From the NCBI RefSeq assembly GCF_030811655.1, contig NZ_JAUSRE010000002.1, forward strand, positions 62,001 to 126,000: a stretch of 64,000 bases of DNA. The letters are read 5' to 3'. The position numbers and the translations under genes were made by a program. This document shows, one piece after another, positions 24,598-32,990 of this stretch (within the stretch, counting starts at the first letter, position 1; each line of letters begins with the position of its first letter). The DNA is from Pseudarthrobacter enclensis (lineage in GTDB: Bacteria; Actinomycetota; Actinomycetes; Actinomycetales; Micrococcaceae). A model generated the notes under the pieces. It searched no databases. It was given only the letters and a program-made list of their open reading frames with translations, and was not told the origin of the DNA.

Positions 24598-26053
24598 TGG
24601 CCTTCGCTTCCCATTCCTTGTACCGCGCCTGCCACTCCGAGTTCATGGGGTAAAGGCCGTCCACGCTGTTGCCCTGCTTGACCATCTCGAAGATGAAGGT
24701 CTCTTCCCTTTCCTGCTGGATGGAGTCCTCCACCAGTTCCTCGGCGATGGCCGGCGGGATCACCAGGATGCCGTCGGAGTCGGCCACGATGATGTCGCCG
24801 GGCTGAACGGTGGCTCCGCCGCATGCGATGGTGATGTCCGTGTCCCATGGGATGTGGCGGCGGCCCAGCACGGCGGGGTGCGGATTGGAGAAGTACGTTG
24901 GCATCTCAAGGTCGGCGACAGCCGAGTAGTCGCGGACGCCGCCGTCGGTGATGATCGCTGCTGCGCCGCGGACCTGGGCACGGAGGGCCAGGATGTCACC
25001 AACAGTGCCGGTTCCTTTTTCGCCGCGGGCTTCCATCACCAGGATCTCGCCTTCGTCCACGGAGTCGATGGCGCGTTTCTGGGCGTTGAAGCCGCCGCCG
25101 TGGGTCTTGAAGAGATCCTCGCGGTTGGGCACGTAGCGCAGGGTCCGGGCCAGCCCCACCACGCGCCGGTCCGGGCGGGTGGCCTGCAGCCCGTCGATGC
25201 TGACGTTATTAAGGCCGCGCTTGCGCATCTGGGAGGACAGCGTGGCGGTGGCAACCGACTCCAGCTTGGCCTTCAGCTCAGGGGTCAGAACACTCGCAGG
25301 GGCCGCCAAACCTGCAGCTTTCCGGGATCCGTAGGCTTCCTCCCGCTGCAGGTCATCAACCTTGGGCTGGGCACCAAAGTCGGCGAACGCCGTCGTGCCT
25401 TCCTCCACTGTGGTGATCAGCCGCCCGGTGCTGAGGCTGCCGTCCACCGTCTCCACTTCCACTTCCAGGACGTCGCCCGGCGTCGCGACCGAGGCGCCGG
25501 CGGGGGTACCGGTGAGGATGATGTCGCCCTCCTCCAGGGTGAGCAGCTGGGACAGGTCCGCGACGAGCCGCGCAAAGGGGAAGAGCAGGTCTTCGGTGGT
25601 GTCGTCCTGGACCAGCTCACCGTTGTGCCAGGTACGGATCCGCAGTTGTGAAGGGTCGACGGCGTCTGCCGGGATCAGTTCCGGGCCCACCGGGGTGAAT
25701 CCGTCGCCGCCCTTGGACCGGAGATTGGAGCCCTTGTCCGCCCAGCGCAGGTCGTACACGCCGAGGTCGTTGCTGGCGGTAATGGCCGCAACGTGGCTCC
25801 AGGCGTCATCCAGCGAAACGCGGCGCGCCGCCTTGCCGATGACCAGGGCGATCTCGCCCTCATAGCCGAGCAGTTCGCAGCCGGCCGGGCGCTCCACGGG
25901 GCTACCGCCAAGGGCCAGGGAACTGGAAGGCTTGAGGAAGTAGGACGGCTGCGCCGGGGTGCGGCCCCGCTGGGCAGCCCGGCTGGGGTAGTTGATGTGC
26001 ACCGCGATCACCTTGCGTGCTGCTGCCAGGGTATCGCCGTTGACCTGCTCCAA
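24590..26053 (-). CDS. Fumarylacetoacetate-hydrolase/RraA-like aldolase fusion of the HPA pathway
   Basis: A 487-residue fusion. The TTG at 26053 is preferred because GAGGAGAAGG lies just upstream. Residues about 15-225 form an FAH domain: GYEGEIALVIG (Glu65 and Glu67 as metal ligands), SNDLGVYDLRW (Asp96) and TGTPAG at 181-186. This is the type of HpaG, the isomerase/decarboxylase acting after HpaE. Residues about 258-470 form an RraA/HMG-aldolase-like domain that keeps DGGVRD (370-375), whose Arg and Asp are catalytic in the class II HMG/CHA aldolases. No separate hpaF or hpaG is present, so this protein probably supplies the isomerisation and decarboxylation; the split of labour is not known. 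Confidence 0.85.
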   Translation of the reverse strand: MEQVNGDTLAAARKVIAVHINYPSRAAQRGRTPAQPSYFLKPSSSLALGGSPVERPAGCELLGYEGEIALVIGKAARRVSLDDAWSHVAAITASNDLGVYDLRWADKGSNLRSKGGDGFTPVGPELIPADAVDPSQLRIRTWHNGELVQDDTTEDLLFPFARLVADLSQLLTLEEGDIILTGTPAGASVATPGDVLEVEVETVDGSLSTGRLITTVEEGTTAFADFGAQPKVDDLQREEAYGSRKAAGLAAPASVLTPELKAKLESVATATLSSQMRKRGLNNVSIDGLQATRPDRRVVGLARTLRYVPNREDLFKTHGGGFNAQKRAIDSVDEGEILVMEARGEKGTGTVGDILALRAQVRGAAAIITDGGVRDYSAVADLEMPTYFSNPHPAVLGRRHIPWDTDITIACGGATVQPGDIIVADSDGILVIPPAIAEELVEDSIQQEREETFIFEMVKQGNSVDGLYPMNSEWQARYKEWEAKAND

Positions 26054-26077
26054 AGCCTTCTCCTCATCAGGTACGAA

Positions 26078-26089
26078 ATCGTATACGAT
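26078..26089. promoter_or_regulatory. Likely GntR operator of the HPA operon
   Basis: ATCGTATACGAT is a perfect 12-bp palindrome 25 bp before the TTG start of the first HPA gene. A GTATAC core is common in operators of FCD-type GntR regulators, and such a regulator is encoded in this operon. Confidence 0.5.
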
Positions 26090-26209
26090 CACTATCACCC
26101 ATCGCCGCGGCTTCGTCAACCCCTTGATTTGAGCGGATTTTGGGGGCCGGCTAAGGGGCACTTGTCGCCCGGATCACATCGGGCGTACAGTGGAAGCGAG
26201 ATTTATAGT

Positions 26210-26243
26210 TTCGATTATCGAATTGCTTGTTCTGATATAGAAC
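26210..26243. promoter_or_regulatory. Two palindromes upstream of the aromatic monooxygenase gene
   Basis: TTCGAT-t-ATCGAA (26210-26222) and GTTCT-N5-AGAAC (26229-26243) lie 44-77 bp before the GTG start, just after a TATAGT hexamer (26204-26209). The region is AT-rich against its surroundings, as expected for a regulated promoter. Neither site matches the GTATAC palindrome, so a second regulator is possible. Confidence 0.45.
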
Positions 26244-26286
26244 GAAGCTCGCTAGATAATCATCCACGACGAAGTGAGGAAAGCCC

Positions 26287-28209
26287 GTGCAGTTCCACCA
26301 CCACGGATACGTATCCGGTGACCCGCGTGTCCAGCCGGCGGCCGGCGTCGGCCTTAACCGCCCCGAGGAGCTTCCGGAGGAAGTGGACGTGCTCATCGTG
26401 GGCACCGGTCCTGCCGGAATGCTCGCCGCGGCCCAGCTGTCCATGTTCCCCAACATCACCACCCGCATCATCGAGCGGCGCCCGGGAAGGCTGGCCATCG
26501 GCCAGGCGGACGGCATCCAGGCCCGCAGTGTGGAGACCTTCCAGGCTTTTGGGTTCGCGGAGCGGATCATCGCGGAGGCCTACCGGATCACCGAAATGGC
26601 GTTCTGGAAGCCGGACCCCGCCAACCACGCCAACATCATCCGCACCGCCCGTGCCGTGGACGACGAAATGGGCATCAGCGAATTCCCGCACCTGATCGTC
26701 AACCAGGCGCGCGTGCTGGATTACTTCGCGGAATACATGGCCAACGCGCCCACGCGCATGAAGCCCGACTACGGCTACGACTTCCAGGGACTGGAGGTGG
26801 CCGGCGGCGGTGACTACCCGGTGACCGTCACGCTCCGCCACACCGACGGACCCAACGAGGGCCGGGAACGGGTGGTCCGTGCCAAGTACGTGGTGGGCGC
26901 GGACGGCGCGCGCAGCAAGGTGCGCCAGGCCATCGGCTGCACGCTCGCCGGCGACCAGGCCAACCACGCCTGGGGCGTCATGGACGCGCTCGCCGTCACC
27001 GACTTCCCGGACATCCGCACCAAGTGCGCCATCCAGGGCGAAAAGGGCAGCATCCTGCTCATTCCCCGCGAAGGTGGCCACCTGTTCCGCATGTACGTGG
27101 ACCTGGGCGAGGTTGACCCCAACAGCCACCACTCGGTCCGCGACACCTCCATCGAAGAGATCATCGCCAAGGCCAACGAGATCCTCCACCCCTACACCCT
27201 GGACGTGCGGAACATCGCCTGGCACAGCGTGTACGAGGTGGGCCACCGGTTGACGGACAGGTTCGACGACGTCCTGCCGGAGGAACGCGGCACCCGGACC
27301 CCGCGGGTCTTCATCACCGGCGATGCGTGCCACACGCACAGTGCAAAGGCCGGCCAGGGCATGAACGTCTCCATGCAGGACGGCTTCAACATTGCCTGGA
27401 AGCTGGGGCACGTGCTGGAAGGGCGCAGCCCGGAGAGCCTGCTGGCCACATACTCGGCGGAACGCCAGGTGGTGGCGAGGAACCTGATCGACTTCGACAA
27501 GGAGTGGTCAACCATGATGGCCAAGAAGCCGGAGGAGTTCGAGCACCCCTCGGACCTCGAGGACTTCTATGTGCAGACCGCCGAATTCCCGGCCGGGTTC
27601 ATGACCCAGTACACGCCGTCCCTGATCGTTGGCTCCGCGGACCACCAGGAGCTGGCCGCCGGCTTCCCCGTGGGCAAGCGCTTCAAATCAGCCCCGGTGG
27701 TGCGGGTGGGGGACACCAACCCCATCCACCTGGGCCACCACGCCACCGCTGACGGCCGCTGGCGGATCTACGTCTTCGCGGATGGCGCGCTTCCCGGCAC
27801 CAACTCCGCCACGGACATGCTCGCCGAGTGGTTCGCCAATTCGCCGGAGTCCCCCTTGGCCTCGACGCCTGCCAGCGCCGACCCGGATGCGTGGTTCGAC
27901 CTGAAGGTGGTCTACCAGCAGCCGCACACCGCCGTCGACATCAGCGCTGTGCCGGCCGTCTTCAAGCCCCAGGTGGGCCCCTTCAAGCTGACCGACTACG
28001 AAAAGGTCTACGCCACCGATCCCAAGGCGGACATCTTCGACCTGCGCGGCCTGGACCGCAACGGCGTTGTGGTGGTGGTCCGTCCGGACCAGTACGTTGC
28101 CAATGTCCTGCCCCTGACCGCAACGGCGGAACTGGGCGCGTTCTTCACCCCGCTCCTGCAGGCCGCCCCCGCAAAGCCGCGTCAGGCGGTGGCTGCCGCC
28201 GCCCGGTAG
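26287..28209 (+). CDS. FAD-dependent aromatic monooxygenase, 3-hydroxybenzoate 4-monooxygenase-like
   Basis: A 640-residue class A flavoprotein hydroxylase starting with GTG after GAGGAAAG. The ADP-binding motif is VLIVGTGPAGMLAA, the DG motif VVGADGARSKVRQAIG and the GD motif RVFITGDACHTHSAKAGQGMN. A C-terminal thioredoxin-like domain places it with phenol 2-monooxygenase and MobA, and its length equals MobA. The N-terminal HHHGYV...DPRVQPAAG fits the same group. It is divergent from the homoprotocatechuate operon, so it may hydroxylate 3-hydroxyphenylacetate or a hydroxybenzoate. Specificity is inference. Confidence 0.85.
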   Translation: MQFHHHGYVSGDPRVQPAAGVGLNRPEELPEEVDVLIVGTGPAGMLAAAQLSMFPNITTRIIERRPGRLAIGQADGIQARSVETFQAFGFAERIIAEAYRITEMAFWKPDPANHANIIRTARAVDDEMGISEFPHLIVNQARVLDYFAEYMANAPTRMKPDYGYDFQGLEVAGGGDYPVTVTLRHTDGPNEGRERVVRAKYVVGADGARSKVRQAIGCTLAGDQANHAWGVMDALAVTDFPDIRTKCAIQGEKGSILLIPREGGHLFRMYVDLGEVDPNSHHSVRDTSIEEIIAKANEILHPYTLDVRNIAWHSVYEVGHRLTDRFDDVLPEERGTRTPRVFITGDACHTHSAKAGQGMNVSMQDGFNIAWKLGHVLEGRSPESLLATYSAERQVVARNLIDFDKEWSTMMAKKPEEFEHPSDLEDFYVQTAEFPAGFMTQYTPSLIVGSADHQELAAGFPVGKRFKSAPVVRVGDTNPIHLGHHATADGRWRIYVFADGALPGTNSATDMLAEWFANSPESPLASTPASADPDAWFDLKVVYQQPHTAVDISAVPAVFKPQVGPFKLTDYEKVYATDPKADIFDLRGLDRNGVVVVVRPDQYVANVLPLTATAELGAFFTPLLQAAPAKPRQAVAAAAR

Positions 28210-29036
28210 TCCGCGGCCGGGTACACGCCGAGGATCCGCACCTCGGTGGTGAAAAAGTCCAGTTCCTCGAGGGCCAGCTTCAGCGGCAGGTCCTCGGGGT
28301 GGCCTTCGACGTCCGCCATGAACATGGTGGCCGCGAACTCGTTGCCCACCATGTAGCTCTCCAGCCGGGTCATGTTCACGCCGTTGGTGGCGAAACCGCC
28401 CAGCGCCTTGTAGAGGGCGGAGGGGACATTGCGGACGCGGAACAGGAAACTCGTCACTGCCGGTCCGGGAAGTTCTTCCCGGGCCGGCAGTGCCGTTTCC
28501 CGGGCCAGCACCACGAAGCGGGTGGTGTTGGAGGGGTCGTCCTCCACGCCGGACGCCAGGACATCCAGGCCGTAGATTTGCGCGGCCAGCGGGGGAGCGA
28601 GGGAGAGCTTGCGGGGATCGTTCCACTCGGCCACCTCCCGGGCGGACCCGGCGGTGTCACCGGCGATGACCGGCTTGAGGCCATGTTCGCGGATCAGCTT
28701 CCGGCACTGGCCCAGCGCATGGATGTGGCTGTGCACCTCGGTGGCGGCCTCGATGGTGCTGCCCGGGATGCCCAGCAGGTCGAAGTGGATGGGCAGGAAG
28801 TATTCGCCCACGATCTGCAGGTTGGACTGCGGCAGCAGGATATGGATATCCGCCACGCGGCCGGCGATCGAGTTCTCGATCGGGATCATGGCCAGCTCCG
28901 CCTCACCGCTGCTTACCAGCTCAAAGGCATCCTCGAAGCTGGCACACGGGACGCTTTCCATGTCCGGGAACATTTGCTGACACGCGATGTTGGAGTTGGC
29001 GCCGGGCTCACCCTGGTACGCAATCTTGGAGGCCAT
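28182..29036 (-). CDS. pheA: Prephenate dehydratase
   Basis: A 284-residue prephenate dehydratase. The catalytic domain opens IAYQGEPGANSN and includes MIPIENSIAGRV and the catalytic NTTRFVVLA. The C-terminal ACT domain reads PSALYKALGGFATNGVNMTRLESYMV and binds phenylalanine for feedback control. The ATG at 29036 begins where the family begins. It converts prephenate to phenylpyruvate. Its 3' end overlaps that of the convergent monooxygenase gene by 28 bp, so the two cannot have separate terminators there. Confidence 0.95.
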   Translation of the reverse strand: MASKIAYQGEPGANSNIACQQMFPDMESVPCASFEDAFELVSSGEAELAMIPIENSIAGRVADIHILLPQSNLQIVGEYFLPIHFDLLGIPGSTIEAATEVHSHIHALGQCRKLIREHGLKPVIAGDTAGSAREVAEWNDPRKLSLAPPLAAQIYGLDVLASGVEDDPSNTTRFVVLARETALPAREELPGPAVTSFLFRVRNVPSALYKALGGFATNGVNMTRLESYMVGNEFAATMFMADVEGHPEDLPLKLALEELDFFTTEVRILGVYPAADYRAAAATA

Positions 29037-29073
29037 GATCCGTATGCTTTCACGGCCCGGCGCCAGCTCCCAA

Positions 29074-30987
29074 TTACTGCGGCGTAACGCGCAGCCAGAG
29101 ATACTGACGGGGCAGGAGGGTGACGCCGCCGTCCAGCCGCAGGGCTGCTTCGGAGAGAAGGTCGACGGCGGCAGGGGAGTACCCGCCGAAGGTCTCCCCG
29201 GCCAGGGTCTGGGGTGAGTCGCTGAAATTGGCCAGCGCGAGGATGGTGCTGCCGCCTTCCGCGTCCCCCGGCCGCTGGTACCCGAGCACGGAGCGGTTGT
29301 TGGTGCCGAAGTCGATGAGCGTGGTCCCGGCAAATTCGGGGGTGCCGGCGCGCACCTCGACCATCCTCTTCAATCCCGCGTACACGGCGCCCTCCGGCGT
29401 GTCCGGGTCCAAGCGCCGGGCGTACTGCTCCGCCGGGAAGTGCGGCCGGTGCACCCATCGGCTGTCCTCCCCGTGGCCGGGCTCGGACGCGTAGCCGTAG
29501 TCATTGACCTGACCCACCTCGTCTCCCAGGTACAGCAGGGGGATACCGCCGGTGCTGAACGGCACCGAATGGGCCAGGAGGATCCGCTCCACCGCCTCAG
29601 CCGGGTTCACCTCCATGCCGCACAGGGACGCCGTCGTGCCGGAAATCCGGCAGTCACCGGTCTTGGGGTTGTCCTGGAAGGGGACGCCGCGGGCGAAGCT
29701 GCCGGGGAACCTGTTGACGTAGAAGGAGTTCAGGAAGCGGCGGTGGTCGAAGCCGTTGATGCCCAGCTCGGCGGCGTCCTCGTCGGCGAAGGTCCAGCCG
29801 ATGTCATCATGGCTGCGGACGTAGTTCACCCAGGCCGTGCCGTCCGGGATGTTGTGCCTGCGTTCCAGGGCCTGGGCCAGGAGCGAGACGTCACGGGTGG
29901 CCAGGGACTCCCAGATCAGTGCCATCTGCAGGGGGTTGTACGAAAGCTGGCATTCCTTGGGGTCGATGTAGAGGGCGACTTCGTCCGGGTGCACGATCGC
30001 CTCGGACTTGAACAGCAGCGACGGCGCCGCCAAGCGGCACACCGCGTTGAAGGCCCGCAGCAGCGTGTGCGCCTGGGGCAGGTTCTCGCATGGTGTCCCC
30101 AGCTGCTTCCAGATGAAGGCCACGGCATCCATGCGCAGGATGTCCACGCCCTGGTTGGCCAGGAACAGCATCTCGCCTGCCATGGCACGGAAGACGTCGG
30201 GGTTGGAGTAGTTCAGGTCCCACTGGTAGGTGTGGAACGTGGCCCACACCCAGCGGCCGTCCTCCATCCGGATGAAGGACCCGGGGTGGTTCTCCGGGAA
30301 GATCTCGCGGACGTTCGCCTCGAACGCGTCCGGGATGGTGCGGTCCGGAAAGATCCAGTAGTAATCGCTGTACTCCGGGTCCCCCGCGGCTGCCTTCCGC
30401 GCCCACTCGTGTTCGTCGGAGGTGTGGTTGAAGATGAAGTCCACCACCAGGCTGATGCCGTTGTCCTTCAGTTCCGCTGCCAGGGACCGCAGTTGCTCCA
30501 TGGTGCCCAGCTTGGGATTGACCTCCCGGTAGCTGGACACCGCGTACCCACCGTCGGAGTGCGGCTCGGGTGCCAGGAACAGCGGCATGAGGTGCAGGTA
30601 CGTCAGGCCCAGTTCCTTGAAGTAGGGGATCCGGGCCCGGACTCCTTCCAGGCTTTCGGCGTAGCGGTCCACGTAGCAGACGCCGCCCAGCATCCGGTTG
30701 GACTGGAACCAGTCCGGGGCGCCTTCGCGCTCCGCGTCCGTTGCCTTCAGCTCCGGTGGCCGCTCCTGCCAGGACCGGGCGCACTGGAGGACCAGGTCCG
30801 TCAGCTGGTCCAGCCAGTCATTGCGGTCGCCGTACAGGGAGTGGAACAGGCTGCGGAGGGTGGGAAAGTGTCCGTCGAGGCGCCGGTCAAAATCCTGGTC
30901 CGGGCGCAGCCCAAGCTGCCGCTCCCGGGACAATGCAGACAGCACATGCCGGTGCGCTTCCTGGTCCTCGTTTACGGTTTCCTGCAT
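29074..30987 (-). CDS. Amylosucrase (GH13)
   Basis: A 637-residue GH13 enzyme. The N-terminal all-helical part contains LFHSLYGDRNDWLDQL. The barrel carries VVDFIFNHTSDEHEW, the nucleophile aspartate in GVDILRMDAVAFIWKQLG, the acid/base glutamate in LLFKSEAIVHPD and the transition-state aspartate in NYVRSHDDIGWTF. The RSHDDIGW form and the domain order match amylosucrases, which turn sucrose into alpha-1,4-glucan and fructose. The ATG at 30987 is preferred, with AAAGG upstream. There is no signal peptide, so it is cytoplasmic. No sucrose importer or glycogen gene lies next to it. Confidence 0.88.
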   Translation of the reverse strand: MQETVNEDQEAHRHVLSALSRERQLGLRPDQDFDRRLDGHFPTLRSLFHSLYGDRNDWLDQLTDLVLQCARSWQERPPELKATDAEREGAPDWFQSNRMLGGVCYVDRYAESLEGVRARIPYFKELGLTYLHLMPLFLAPEPHSDGGYAVSSYREVNPKLGTMEQLRSLAAELKDNGISLVVDFIFNHTSDEHEWARKAAAGDPEYSDYYWIFPDRTIPDAFEANVREIFPENHPGSFIRMEDGRWVWATFHTYQWDLNYSNPDVFRAMAGEMLFLANQGVDILRMDAVAFIWKQLGTPCENLPQAHTLLRAFNAVCRLAAPSLLFKSEAIVHPDEVALYIDPKECQLSYNPLQMALIWESLATRDVSLLAQALERRHNIPDGTAWVNYVRSHDDIGWTFADEDAAELGINGFDHRRFLNSFYVNRFPGSFARGVPFQDNPKTGDCRISGTTASLCGMEVNPAEAVERILLAHSVPFSTGGIPLLYLGDEVGQVNDYGYASEPGHGEDSRWVHRPHFPAEQYARRLDPDTPEGAVYAGLKRMVEVRAGTPEFAGTTLIDFGTNNRSVLGYQRPGDAEGGSTILALANFSDSPQTLAGETFGGYSPAAVDLLSEAALRLDGGVTLLPRQYLWLRVTPQ

Positions 30988-31123
30988 CTTGACCGGCCTT
31001 TCGCGCTTCCGCCGGCCCTCCCGGCCGGGCACCTCTAGGGAAGTATGCCACGTCACACCTTGGAGCCCTGGCTGCTGCCTTTACGATTTAGGCACACAGG
31101 AATGAACGAGCGATTGGAACAAC

Positions 31124-32176
31124 ATGACCCGCACCTACACCATCGATTCCATTCCCGGTGACGGCATCGGCGTTGATGTCACGGACGTGGCCATGGAGTG
31201 CGTGGACGCGGTGGCCGGGCTGCACGGCTTTGGCGTGTCGTGGCGGGTCCGCGACTGGAACAGCGATTTTTACGTCAAAACGGGCCGCATGATGCCCGTT
31301 GACGGTATCGAGCAGCTCAGCAGCGGCGACGGGATCTATTTGGGAGCAGTGGGCACGCCTGACGTTCCGGATGACGTGACCCTGTGGGGGCTGCTGATTC
31401 CCATCCGGCGGGAGTTCGACCAGTACGTCAACCTTCGCCCCATGAAGCTGCTGCCCGGAGTGACCGGTGCGATGCCGGAGATCGAGGACCTGGACATCGT
31501 GGTGGTGCGCGAAAACGTTGAAGGCGAATACTCGCAGATCGGCGGCCGCTTCGGCGCCGGGACGGACGCGGAATTTGCCGTCCAGGAGAGCGTGTTCACC
31601 AAGGCGGGCATTACCCGCGTGGCGCGCTACGCCGCAAAGACCGCCGCCGGACGGGGCGGCACGCTGGTCTCCGCCACCAAATCCAACGGCATCATCCACA
31701 CCATGCCGTTCTGGGACGAGGTAGTGGCCCGGACGGTGGAACAGTTCCCGGACGTCACGGTGGACAAGGTGCTTATCGATGCCCTCGCGGCACGGCTGGT
31801 CATGAAGCCCACGAGCGTCCGCACCATTGTGGCGTCGAATTTGTTCGGCGACATCCTGTCCGACCTGGTGGCCGGAGTGGCCGGCTCCATCGGCATCGCT
31901 CCCAGCGCCAACCTGAACCCTGAACGCCGGTACCCGTCAATGTTCGAGCCGGTCCACGGTTCTGCCCCGGACATTGCGGGCAAGGGCATCGCGAATCCCG
32001 TGGGCGCGCTGTGGGCTGCGGCCATGATGCTGGACCACCTGGGGGAGGAGGCGGCGGCCCGATCCCTGACCGCGGCGTTCGAGTCCACGCTTGCGGAAGG
32101 AATTGCGACGCCGGATCTTGGCGGCTCAGCCACCACGCTGGAGTTTGCCAGGGAAGTGCGCAGCCGGCTGCGGTAA
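31124..32176 (+). CDS. Tartrate/D-malate dehydrogenase-type enzyme
   Basis: A 350-residue member of the isopropylmalate/isocitrate dehydrogenase family: IPGDGIGVDVT at the N-terminus, NLRPMKLLPGV, VVVRENVEGEYS, the metal-binding LVSATKSNGI region, NLFGDILSDLVAG and the adenine-binding EPVHGSAPDIAGKGIANPVG. The ENVEGEYS motif and the length fit the tartrate dehydrogenase/D-malate dehydrogenase branch. It would oxidise and decarboxylate a 2-hydroxy diacid with NAD. It converges on a GntR gene with a 20-bp gap. Specificity is inferred. Confidence 0.85.
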   Translation: MTRTYTIDSIPGDGIGVDVTDVAMECVDAVAGLHGFGVSWRVRDWNSDFYVKTGRMMPVDGIEQLSSGDGIYLGAVGTPDVPDDVTLWGLLIPIRREFDQYVNLRPMKLLPGVTGAMPEIEDLDIVVVRENVEGEYSQIGGRFGAGTDAEFAVQESVFTKAGITRVARYAAKTAAGRGGTLVSATKSNGIIHTMPFWDEVVARTVEQFPDVTVDKVLIDALAARLVMKPTSVRTIVASNLFGDILSDLVAGVAGSIGIAPSANLNPERRYPSMFEPVHGSAPDIAGKGIANPVGALWAAAMMLDHLGEEAAARSLTAAFESTLAEGIATPDLGGSATTLEFAREVRSRLR

Positions 32177-32196
32177 CAGAGCGTGAAGCACCACCG

Positions 32197-32865
32197 CTAA
32201 AGCACGTTGCGGATGGCCTGTTCGAAACTGGTGACGTGCTCCAGGGCGAGCTTGCCCGCCCGCTCCGCGTCGCCGTCGGCCACTGCCTCCAGCAGCTCCA
32301 CGTGCTCGGCGATGTGGGACGCGACGGAGGGCACCTTTTCCAGCACCATGCACCAGATGCGCGTGGCCAGGTTGTCGTAGCGGATCAGCACGTCCTCGAG
32401 GTGCGAGTTGGCCGCGGCCCGGTAGATCAGCCGGTGGACTTTGATGTCGTACCGCATGAGGTCGTAGGGGTCGTCGTCATCGCCCATGGTGGAGATTGCC
32501 GCTGCAGTCTCCCTGATTTCCGCGCGCAGTGCCGGCGTTGCCAGCTTGGCGGCCCGGCGCGCCGCCAGGGGCTCCAGGGATTCGCGCAGCTCGGAGACGT
32601 CGGCGAGTTCGGTGATGTCGACGATGGTGGCGAACGTTCCGCGGCGGGGGTAGGAGACCACGAGGTGGTCGCTTTCCAGGCGTTTGAGTGCTTCCCGGAC
32701 CGGCGTCCGGCCAATCCCGAGCTCGGCCGCCAGCTTGCCGTCGTTGATCGCCTCGCCCGGCCGGATGTCCAGCATGATGAGCCGGTCGCGGAGGTGCCGG
32801 TAGGCCTGTTCGGAGAGCGAGAGGTCTCCCTCCCCAGCGAGGTGGTTCTCTAATGTGACGCTCAT
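32197..32865 (-). CDS. GntR-family (FCD) regulator
   Basis: A 222-residue regulator starting with ATG at 32865 after GGGAAGG. The winged helix INDGKLAAELGIGRTPVREALKRLESDHLVV is followed by an FCD domain with DIKVHRLIYRAAANSHLEDVL and MVLEKVPSVASHIAEHVELLEAV, whose His and Asp residues form the usual metal and ligand site. It is divergent from the glyA-sox operon, so it is the first candidate to control sarcosine use. It could also act on the convergent dehydrogenase gene. Confidence 0.88.
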   Translation of the reverse strand: MSVTLENHLAGEGDLSLSEQAYRHLRDRLIMLDIRPGEAINDGKLAAELGIGRTPVREALKRLESDHLVVSYPRRGTFATIVDITELADVSELRESLEPLAARRAAKLATPALRAEIRETAAAISTMGDDDDPYDLMRYDIKVHRLIYRAAANSHLEDVLIRYDNLATRIWCMVLEKVPSVASHIAEHVELLEAVADGDAERAGKLALEHVTSFEQAIRNVL

Positions 32866-32888
32866 CTCGAGCCTTCCCAGGAGTGCTA

Positions 32889-32968
32889 TTGACGTCCAAG
32901 TGATCTGGAACATACTATTACGACAGTTCTAATATATCAGTTACAGATCAGTTATAGGTCAGTAACTC
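32889..32968 (+). promoter_or_regulatory. glyA-sox operon promoter and three tandem 11-bp repeats
   Basis: TTGACG (32889-32894), 18 bp, TACTAT (32913-32918) forms a good promoter. Downstream lie three 11-bp units in tandem: ATCAGTTACAG (32936-32946), ATCAGTTATAG (32947-32957) and GTCAGTAACTC (32958-32968). Read another way, GTTAC-N6-GTTAT-N6-GTAAC. An 11-bp period places one face of the helix toward a protein, as for OmpR-type regulators. The position after the promoter would suit repression. Confidence 0.6.
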
Positions 32969-32990
32969 CGAAGGGCTTAGAAGGAGAACC

